Positions 1 to 5,021 of a stretch of 5,021 nucleotides of DNA are shown in pieces (position 1 is the stretch's first letter; each line of letters opens with the position of its first letter). Origin of the DNA: Candidatus Zhuqueibacterota bacterium (GTDB lineage: Bacteria; KSB1; UBA2214); assembly GCA_022706175.1 (NCBI GenBank), contig JAKJDB010000250.1:1-5021 (forward strand), in the 5' to 3' direction. The notes beneath the pieces are model-generated. The model had not been told where the DNA came from, ran no database searches, and was given only the letters and a program-made list of their open reading frames with translations. Position numbers and translations under genes: made by a program.

Positions 1-286
1 CCGCCACAAAGATCACGGCGCCGAATCGCTGCAACTGGTAGGCGGACTGCATGGCGATGATCAGTCCGACGATGAAAGAGATGGTGACGACGATGGGCAA
101 CGAGGCTACGCCGATCAGGACCATCTGCTCAAAGGCCGCACCCCAGCGAATGGCGCGTCCCTGCCACGGATCGACCAGCATGCCGCGCAGCGTCGCCCGG
201 GTGAATTGCCCCAGGCGGCCCAATCCACCGACCAAGGTGAAAGTCCTGCGTCCCACCGCCCCCGCTATCTCGGCCCATGGCCTCAA
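1..286 (-). CDS. mlaE: MlaE-family ABC transporter permease, N-terminal part (3' end outside window)
   Basis: This is the integral-membrane permease subunit of an Mla-type ABC system, which in Gram-negative bacteria works with an ATPase (MlaF) and an MCE protein (MlaD) to move phospholipids between the inner and outer membranes. Ninety-five codons are visible. An amphipathic N-terminal stretch (about residues 12-38, including GRRTFTLVGGLGRLGQF) leads to FEQMVLIGVASLPIV and a hydrophobic segment at about 56-80, followed by MQSAYQLQRFGA. That order is typical of the start of MlaE proteins. The frame has no ATG here. The chosen start is TTG at 286, which overlaps the STAS stop codon as TTGA and has a weak AGG seven bases upstream. 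GTG at 256 (codon 11) is the alternative. The overlap suggests translational coupling to the STAS gene. The family assignment is firm; the substrate and the exact start are not. Partner genes mlaF and mlaD would be expected beyond the left edge but cannot be seen. Confidence 0.87.
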   Translation of the reverse strand, partial: MRPWAEIAGAVGRRTFTLVGGLGRLGQFTRATLRGMLVDPWQGRAIRWGAAFEQMVLIGVASLPIVVTISFIVGLIIAMQSAYQLQRFGAVIFVA

Positions 287-296
287 GCGCCGACCT
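283..296 (-). promoter_or_regulatory. TTGA overlap at the STAS/MlaE junction
   Basis: The STAS stop TGA (285-283) overlaps TTG (286-284), the first possible start codon of the MlaE frame. AGG (296-294) lies seven bases upstream and could act as a weak ribosome-binding site. The rare start and weak site would make permease translation depend on ribosomes finishing the STAS gene. GTG at 256 remains possible but has only a G-run placed too close to it. Confidence 0.4.
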
Positions 297-627
297 GCAG
301 ATCTGCCGCGTTCAACTGATGATGGATTTCGAACACTTTGTCCAATCGGGTCAGGTGAAAAACCTCGCGCACCTCATCCCCCATCCCTACCAGCACCATC
401 CGCCCGCCGTAGCGGTTGATCTGCTGCAGGGTCTCGATAAACGTCGCCACTCCGGAACTGTCGATATAGGTCACGTCGGATAAATGGACGATGAGAAGCG
501 GCTTGCGCTGCTCGGTCTGCTTCATCAACAGGGTGCGCACCTGCGGTGAAGAATACAAATCGATTTCTCCACCGATATGAACAAAGGTGACATCATCCTT
601 TTCCGTGATCTTGACATCCAAGTTCAC
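283..627 (-). CDS. STAS-domain anti-sigma factor antagonist (RsbV/SpoIIAA-like)
   Basis: This 114-residue protein is a single STAS domain, the usual size for RsbV/SpoIIAA proteins. It begins with the beta-strand pattern of the family (VTFVHIGGEIDLYSS, residues 13-27). It carries the phosphorylation-site motif YIDSSGVATF with Asp56, Ser57, Ser58 and Gly59, then a helix and the strand GRMVLVG (75-81). In known systems the kinase phosphorylates a serine in this motif, and the dephosphorylated form binds the kinase and frees its other partner. It starts with GTG at 627, sharing GTGA with the kinase stop, and has a purine-rich ribosome-binding region just upstream. Its own stop overlaps the start of the MlaE permease. 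It could be a sigma-factor antagonist, an MlaB-like subunit of the transporter, or both. The family is clear but the output is not. It is soluble and cytoplasmic, with no signal peptide or membrane segment. Confidence 0.93.
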   Translation of the reverse strand: MNLDVKITEKDDVTFVHIGGEIDLYSSPQVRTLLMKQTEQRKPLLIVHLSDVTYIDSSGVATFIETLQQINRYGGRMVLVGMGDEVREVFHLTRLDKVFEIHHQLNAADLQVGA

Positions 628-640
628 ACCTTCTTCTCCC
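624..640 (-). promoter_or_regulatory. Ribosome-binding site and GTGA overlap at the kinase/STAS junction
   Basis: A purine-rich run GGGAGAAGAAGG (640-629) precedes GTG at 627. GGGAG is eight bases from the start codon, a good spacing. The start shares bases with the kinase stop TGA (626-624) as GTGA. This is the strongest ribosome-binding site in the cassette and suggests efficient, coupled translation of the STAS protein. Confidence 0.65.
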
Positions 641-1049
641 TCGGTAAAACCTTGGTCATCACCAAACGATTGCCGATATCCGGCAAATGGCTGTAGGCGA
701 CCTCATCCATGACGCTGCGGATGATGTACATCCCCAGGCCGCCCGGACGGATCTCCTCCAACGGTCGCGGTTTGATCGATTCGATCTTTGCCGGTTCTCC
801 ATAATCCTGAACAGTCACTTCCAGATGGGTTTCGCTGATTTTAAGAAGAACGAGGATCGGCAGCCCGGCGCGGTTTTTATACGCATGCTTGATCACGTTG
901 GTGCATGCTTCATCCACCGCCAGGGTGATTTTGCTGCAGTCCACTTTGGCAAAACCGGCCAGGCCGCACATCTGCTGCACCGCGGCGCGCAGCACGCGCA
1001 GCATCTCCGGGTTGCTGGTCAAATGGAGTTCAATCGTCTTTGCCTGCAC
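624..1049 (-). CDS. RsbW/SpoIIAB-like serine kinase (anti-sigma factor, HATPase fold)
   Basis: This is a cytoplasmic GHKL-fold ATPase of the anti-sigma-factor class, expected to phosphorylate the STAS protein encoded next to it. From the GTG start it has 141 residues, normal for RsbW-like kinases. The N box AVDEACTNVIKHAY carries the catalytic Glu47 and the Mg-binding Asn51. The G1 box VQDYGEP has Asp82, Gly84 and Pro86, and the glycine-rich G2 box PGGLGMYII lies at 102-110. All ATP-site residues I can identify are present, so it should be active. The frame stays open upstream to ATG at 1115 (163 residues). GTG at 1049 is preferred because AGGA lies five bases before it, the ATGs at 1115 and 1100 lack such a site, and the kinase fold begins right after it (KTIELHLTSNPEM). 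With this start it overlaps the phosphatase by 20 bases. No sigma factor is encoded nearby, so the second binding partner is unknown. Confidence 0.9.
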   Translation of the reverse strand: MQAKTIELHLTSNPEMLRVLRAAVQQMCGLAGFAKVDCSKITLAVDEACTNVIKHAYKNRAGLPILVLLKISETHLEVTVQDYGEPAKIESIKPRPLEEIRPGGLGMYIIRSVMDEVAYSHLPDIGNRLVMTKVLPREKKV

Positions 1050-2370
1050 GTTTTTCCTGCCCAGAACCTTTCCAATGAAAGACCAGAGCCGTGATATCAT
1101 CGTGTTGAGAGACATGCTGAACGTGTTCCATGACCTGATTGATTATCGTTTCCAGCAGGGCGTTTGCCCCTCCCCTGCTCGCGAGCGTCCCATCAATATC
1201 CGGCATGCCGAACGATCGGCCCGCCGCATCCCGGGCCTCCACAATGCCATCCGTACACAACAAGAGAAAATCACCCGGAACGAGCTGCACCTGCCGTGTG
1301 TCATACGGTTGTCCCTTGAGGATGCCCAGCGGTATGCCCAGCGAATTGTTCAGCCAGTGCTTCTGTCCACGAGACGGCGAGATGTGCAGAACCGGCAAAT
1401 GCCCGGCATTGGCCAAAGAGGCCGTGCCGCGTTCCACATCGATGATCAGAACCTGCATAGTGACAAACAGACCGTTGCGGCTGCGCTCACACAGGCCCTC
1501 GTTGAGGTTGCGCAGCAGATCGCCGGGGTCCTGACTCCTCTGCGCCAGAAACCGCACATCGCTCATCAATCGGGCCATATACAGCGCCGCCGGAACGCCT
1601 TTGCCGGATACATCTCCGATCAGCAGCCCCACCCTGCCGCCGTCCAACTCCATTGCATCGTAAAAATCTCCCCCGACAGCCGTAGCTTGCAAGTTTCGTG
1701 CCGCAAGCTCAAAATGGACGCCGGGGCCGCCCGGTAGAACCTGCGGCATGAAGCTCTGTTGAATAATTTTAGCAGAATCAAGCTGTTGCTGCATTCGACT
1801 CTGCTGCAGGGCCATCTGGTGCATGCGGGCATTTTCAATAGCCAGGGCCACATGACGGCAAAAAGCGATGAACAGCTCCTGGTCAAGTTCGTCGAATTGT
1901 TCCCCATCGGTACGGTTGATCACTTCTGCAACGCCGATGATCCGGTCCTTGACCCGCAGCGGCGCTGCCAGAATGGAACGGGTGCGGAATCCCGATTGCT
2001 GGTCGATCTGACGAAAAAAACGGGGGTCACGGGCGACATCCGGCACCAGCAAAGGTTGATCCTCCGCCCACACCCAACCGGCTACACCCTGTCCTTTCTC
2101 CAGACACAGCACCTGCGCCACCTGATCGCCGACCTCCCCCAACGCCAGCTTGCACTCGAGACGATCGGTCTCCGGATTGATCAGCATCACCGAACTGGCT
2201 TCCGCATGCATGACGCTCTGCGCCTTTTCCATCACATGGCCCAGCACCTCCTCCAGATCCAGCGTAGAGTTGATGAGAGCGCTGACCTCCATCAAACTGG
2301 AGAGACGAGTGATGCGCGCCTCCAGGCCGCGAATCCGGTCTTCAAGGGATGCTTGCTCCTCAGGTCCCAT
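1030..2370 (-). CDS. GAF-domain PP2C/SpoIIE-type serine phosphatase (RsbU-like)
   Basis: This protein of about 446 residues is predicted to dephosphorylate the phospho-STAS protein and so set the partner switch. A short helical N-terminus is followed by a GAF sensor domain (about 31-182), a glutamine-rich helical linker (about 183-212, QMALQQSRMQQQL) ending in IIQQSFMP, and a SpoIIE/PP2C catalytic domain (about 213-435). Metal-binding aspartates are visible in VGGDFYD (Asp235, Asp238), GDVSGKG (Asp253), CTDGIVE (Asp374) and HDDITALVF (Asp424, Asp425). It lacks the N-terminal RsbT-binding domain of B. subtilis RsbU, so the input is probably a ligand or signal sensed by the GAF domain. It has no membrane segment. 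ATG at 2370 is chosen because it sits eight bases after the polA stop with GAGAG four bases upstream. A TTG at 2397 would add nine residues inside polA and looks less likely. The downstream kinase gene overlaps its 3' end. Confidence 0.93.
   Translation of the reverse strand: MGPEEQASLEDRIRGLEARITRLSSLMEVSALINSTLDLEEVLGHVMEKAQSVMHAEASSVMLINPETDRLECKLALGEVGDQVAQVLCLEKGQGVAGWVWAEDQPLLVPDVARDPRFFRQIDQQSGFRTRSILAAPLRVKDRIIGVAEVINRTDGEQFDELDQELFIAFCRHVALAIENARMHQMALQQSRMQQQLDSAKIIQQSFMPQVLPGGPGVHFELAARNLQATAVGGDFYDAMELDGGRVGLLIGDVSGKGVPAALYMARLMSDVRFLAQRSQDPGDLLRNLNEGLCERSRNGLFVTMQVLIIDVERGTASLANAGHLPVLHISPSRGQKHWLNNSLGIPLGILKGQPYDTRQVQLVPGDFLLLCTDGIVEARDAAGRSFGMPDIDGTLASRGGANALLETIINQVMEHVQHVSQHDDITALVFHWKGSGQEKRAGKDD
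1047..1058 (-). promoter_or_regulatory. Ribosome-binding site and GTG start of the kinase
   Basis: AGGA (1058-1055) stands five bases before GTG (1049-1047), within the last codons of the phosphatase gene. The upstream ATGs in the same frame (1115 and 1100) have no comparable purine-rich site, and the kinase domain starts directly after this GTG. This decides the start, although experimental proof is lacking. Confidence 0.55.
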
Positions 2371-2391
2371 AAGGCTCTCTAATGCGCCTCC
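2371..2391 (-). promoter_or_regulatory. polA/phosphatase junction with ribosome-binding site
   Basis: The polA stop codon TAG (2381-2379) runs directly into GAGAG (2379-2375), which lies four bases before ATG at 2370. This supports that ATG over the TTG at 2397. A stronger GGAGG at 2391-2387 lies inside the last polA codons but is 16 bases from the ATG, which is too far for normal use. There is no room for a terminator, so read-through from polA is likely. Confidence 0.5.
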
Positions 2392-5021
2392 AGCCAATTA
2401 GCGCCGACGCCCAGTTCCACTTTGATCGGCGTTTCCAGCGTCATCGCATGTTCCATCTCACGGCGGACCAGTTCCTCAACCTCCGCCAGTTCATCGCGGG
2501 GTACCTCAAAGATCAGCTCATCATGCACCTGGAGAATCATCCGCGCGCGGAACGCTTTCTGCAGCAGCCGGTCGATGCGGATCATCGCCACTTTGATCAG
2601 ATCCGCCGCGCTGCCCTGAATCGGCGTGTTGATGGCCGTGCGTTCGGCGAATTCGCGCATGCGCCGGTTTTCGTGATGGATCTCGGGCAGGTATCGACGC
2701 CGGTTCAGCAGCGTGGTCACATAGCCGTCGACACGCGCCTTGCGAACCGTTTCAGTCATGTATTCCTGCACGCGCGGATAATGAAGAAAATAAGCTTGAA
2801 TGAAATTCTCCGCCTCTGCATTCGGAATGGCGAGCCGCTGCGCCAGGCCGTACACGCCCATGCCGTACATGATGCCGAAATTAACCTCCTTGGCTTTGCG
2901 GCGCATGTCCGCGGTCACGGCTTCCGGCTCGACCTTGAAGATGAGCGAAGCGGTGCGCGTGTGCACGTCTTCGCCCTGCAAAAAAGAACGACGCAGAGTT
3001 TCGTCGCCGGACAGATGGGCCATAATGCGCAGCTCGATCTGCGAGTAATCCGCATCCAGGAGCACATGATCATCATCCGCGGTGATAAACGCCCGCCGGA
3101 TGCGCCGGCCGACCTCGGTGCGTACCGGAATATTCTGCAAATTGGGTTCACTGGAGGAAAGCCGGCCCGTCGCCGCCACGGTCTGGTTGAAGGAGGTGTG
3201 CAACCGGCCGGTGCGGGGATTGATCAGCCGCGGCAATGCGTCCACATAGGTCGATTTGAGTTTGGCGAGCTGCCGATAGTCCAGCAGAGCGGCCGGCAGC
3301 GGATGATCCTTGGCCAGTTCCTCCAGGACCGATACGTCGGTGGAATAGCCGGTCTTGGTGCGCCGGCTGGTGGGCAGCTTGAGCTGATCAAAAAGTATCA
3401 CCGCCAGCTGTTTCGGCGAATTGATGTTGAATTTAGTCTCAGCCATCTGGTAGATCCTGGCCTCGATGGCGGCCAGTTCAGTCTCCAATTCGGCGGACAT
3501 CTCGGCCAGATACTTGACGTCCAGCGCGACACCGGCCTGCTCCAGATGCATCAGCACATGGACCAGCGGCATCTCGACTTCGGTGAACAGCTCGTGCAGA
3601 TCCATCTCCTGCAGTTTGGGCGCAAGCCGGTTGGCCAACCGCCAGGTCATGTCCGCGTCCTCGCAGGCGTATTCGGAGATCAGGTTCAGCGGCACCTGAT
3701 CCATGGTGCGCTGGTTTTTACCGCTGCCGATCAACTCTTTAGTCGCGATCTTTTTTTCATCCAGATATTCCAGCGTGACCGCGTCAAGGTTGTGCTGATG
3801 GCTGGAGGGGTTGATAAGATAGCTGGCCACCATGGTGTCGCAGACCAGGTTGGCCACAGTGATTCCGGCCTGCTCCAGCACCAGCATGTCATACTTGGCG
3901 TTGTGACCGCATTTTTTAATCTTGGGATCCGTTAAAATGGGCTTGAGCGCGGCCAGCACGTAGGCCAGGTCCAGGGGGGTGGAACGCTCGGCCAGGTCGC
4001 TGGGCCCCTTGACCGGCACATAATAGGCCGAGCCCTCCTGCCAGGAGAACGACAGTCCGACCAACTCCGCCAGCAGAGGATCCTCGCTGGTGGTCTCGGT
4101 ATCAAAACTGAAATAGGCTTGTTGGCGCAAGGCCTCGATGAAACGATCGAACTCGGCCCGGCTGGAGAGCAGCACATAATGCCTCTGCAGCGAGGCCGTG
4201 CGCGTCTTGAAGCGATCAACCAGCGAAGGGATCTCCATCTCTTTGAAAAAAAGCGCCGCTTGATCGGAGTGTACGGCCGCGGTCCGCAGGTCTTGAATCG
4301 TGCAGGAGAGCGGTACATCGCAGTGAATGGTGGCCAGTTGCTGCGACAAACGGGCCGAGTCGGCGCCGGCCAGCAGAGCGGCGCGCGCCCGTTTCTGCGG
4401 GATCTGATCCGCCTGTTTCAGGATGGTTTCCAAATCATGGTACTTGCTCAGCAGGTCGAGAGCGGTCACCGGTCCGATGCCCGGAACGCCGGGGATATTG
4501 TCCGAGCTGTCGCCGGCCAGCGCCAGATAGTCGATGACCTGGGACGGCCGGACACCTATTTTCTTCACCACCGCAGCGGCATCCAGCCACTCGACGCCTT
4601 CACCGCCGGCCTTGGGATGATAGACCACAGTGTGGTCGTTCACCAGTTGCATCATGTCTTTGTCGCCGGTAACCAGAACGGTCTGCAGCCTCTCCCCTTC
4701 TGCCTGTCGCGCCAACGTGCCCATGATGTCATCCGCTTCGAAACCAGCCATGGCCAGCAGCGGAACGTTCAACGCCTGCAGCATTTCACGTATGCGCGGC
4801 AGCGTCTGCTGCATGTCCTCAGGCATCTCGGTCCGGGTGGCCTTGTATTCGCTGAACAGACGATGACGAAAGGTGGGCTCCGGCGTATCAAAGATAACCG
4901 CCAGATACTCCGGCTTTTCCTCATCGAGAATATGCAAAAGCGTGCGGGCAAAGCCGAAAACCGTGCTGACATTCTCCCCCCGCGAGTTCACCAGCGGATT
5001 GCGGATAAAGGCGAAATAGGC
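2379..5021 (-). CDS. polA: DNA polymerase I, 5' end outside window
   Basis: DNA polymerase I fills gaps and replaces RNA primers during replication and excision repair. Of the protein, 880 residues are visible; about 20 N-terminal residues are missing by comparison with E. coli PolA. The 5' nuclease domain (to about 275) has the DTPEPTFRHRLFSEYKATR region, EADDIMGTLA, TGDKDMMQLV and the GDSSDNIPGVPGIGP helix-hairpin element. The proofreading domain has FDTET (Asp307, Glu309), GHNAKYD (Asp378) and YACEDAD (Asp455), so it looks active. The polymerase domain has motif A DADYSQIELR (Asp658), motif B RRKAKEVNFGIMYG (Lys711, Phe715, Tyr719) and motif C QVHDELIFE (Asp834, Glu835), ending in a typical GANWLEAH C-terminus. 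The frame runs open to the right edge with homologous sequence (AYFAFIRNPL), so the GTG at 4991 is internal and not the start. All three activities appear intact. It is the first gene of the visible string and may share a transcript with the regulatory cassette. Confidence 0.98.
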   Translation of the reverse strand, partial: AYFAFIRNPLVNSRGENVSTVFGFARTLLHILDEEKPEYLAVIFDTPEPTFRHRLFSEYKATRTEMPEDMQQTLPRIREMLQALNVPLLAMAGFEADDIMGTLARQAEGERLQTVLVTGDKDMMQLVNDHTVVYHPKAGGEGVEWLDAAAVVKKIGVRPSQVIDYLALAGDSSDNIPGVPGIGPVTALDLLSKYHDLETILKQADQIPQKRARAALLAGADSARLSQQLATIHCDVPLSCTIQDLRTAAVHSDQAALFFKEMEIPSLVDRFKTRTASLQRHYVLLSSRAEFDRFIEALRQQAYFSFDTETTSEDPLLAELVGLSFSWQEGSAYYVPVKGPSDLAERSTPLDLAYVLAALKPILTDPKIKKCGHNAKYDMLVLEQAGITVANLVCDTMVASYLINPSSHQHNLDAVTLEYLDEKKIATKELIGSGKNQRTMDQVPLNLISEYACEDADMTWRLANRLAPKLQEMDLHELFTEVEMPLVHVLMHLEQAGVALDVKYLAEMSAELETELAAIEARIYQMAETKFNINSPKQLAVILFDQLKLPTSRRTKTGYSTDVSVLEELAKDHPLPAALLDYRQLAKLKSTYVDALPRLINPRTGRLHTSFNQTVAATGRLSSSEPNLQNIPVRTEVGRRIRRAFITADDDHVLLDADYSQIELRIMAHLSGDETLRRSFLQGEDVHTRTASLIFKVEPEAVTADMRRKAKEVNFGIMYGMGVYGLAQRLAIPNAEAENFIQAYFLHYPRVQEYMTETVRKARVDGYVTTLLNRRRYLPEIHHENRRMREFAERTAINTPIQGSAADLIKVAMIRIDRLLQKAFRARMILQVHDELIFEVPRDELAEVEELVRREMEHAMTLETPIKVELGVGANWLEAH

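Noticed and set aside
51..419. A 122-codon plus-strand frame at the left end
   Set aside because: It lies opposite the clear MlaE and STAS coding sequence. Its Pro/Arg/Ser-rich translation resembles no protein I know.
421..430. CTGCTGCAGG, also present at 1801-1810, as a possible repeat
   Set aside because: Both copies are inside coding sequence for Gln/Leu-rich helices (LQQI and MALQQSR). Ten matching bases are easily explained by shared codons.
889..1737. A 282-codon open frame on the plus strand opposite the phosphatase and kinase
   Set aside because: It has low-complexity Arg/Gln/His-rich composition and lies opposite conserved domain codons, so it is a shadow frame.
2395..2397. TTG as the start of the phosphatase
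   Set aside because: It would overlap polA by 19 bases, has no ribosome-binding site I can see, and adds only nine unremarkable residues. ATG at 2370 is better placed.
2382..3935. A 517-codon open frame on the plus strand opposite polA
   Set aside because: It lies entirely antisense to a certain gene, its translation is rich in His, Gln, Arg and Gly without domain-like pattern, and long antisense frames are expected from codon bias in GC-rich genes.
4989..4991. GTG as the start of polA
   Set aside because: The open frame continues upstream to the window edge with typical PolA sequence (AYFAFIRNPL), so this valine is internal.

Overview
All genes in this window lie on the minus strand and are packed end to end with no real intergenic space. 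Read in the direction of transcription (right to left) they are: polA (DNA polymerase I, 5' end cut off by the right edge), a GAF-domain PP2C/SpoIIE-type serine phosphatase, an RsbW/SpoIIAB-like serine kinase (HATPase fold), a STAS-domain protein of the RsbV/SpoIIAA type, and the start of an MlaE-family ABC lipid-transporter permease (cut off by the left edge). No stretch over 300 bases lacks a gene. I saw no tRNA, rRNA, CRISPR, insertion sequence, terminator or convincing promoter inside the window.

Layout: polA fills 2379-5021 and keeps its 5' nuclease, 3'-5' proofreading exonuclease and polymerase domains with their catalytic residues. Eight bases after its stop codon the phosphatase begins (2370-1030). 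The kinase overlaps the end of the phosphatase (best start GTG at 1049, end 624). The STAS gene overlaps the kinase by four bases (GTGA, 627-624), and the MlaE permease overlaps the STAS gene by four bases (TTGA, 286-283). Three of the four cassette genes appear to use GTG or TTG starts inside the preceding gene, which points to translational coupling.

How the genes may work together: phosphatase, kinase and STAS protein form a complete partner-switching module. By analogy with RsbU/RsbW/RsbV, the kinase phosphorylates a serine of the STAS protein and the GAF-controlled phosphatase removes the phosphate. In characterised systems the output is a sigma factor, but none is encoded here. The next gene is instead an MlaE permease, whose E. 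coli complex contains a STAS protein (MlaB). The most interesting hypothesis is that this STAS protein links a phosphorylation switch to phospholipid or other lipid transport across the envelope. This is inferred from gene order only.

Organism: a moderately GC-rich bacterium. An Mla-type permease suggests an outer membrane. The PolA sequence near the right edge (AYFAFIRNPL...) reminds me of PolA from the FCB group and related uncultured phyla, but this is an impression, not a placement.
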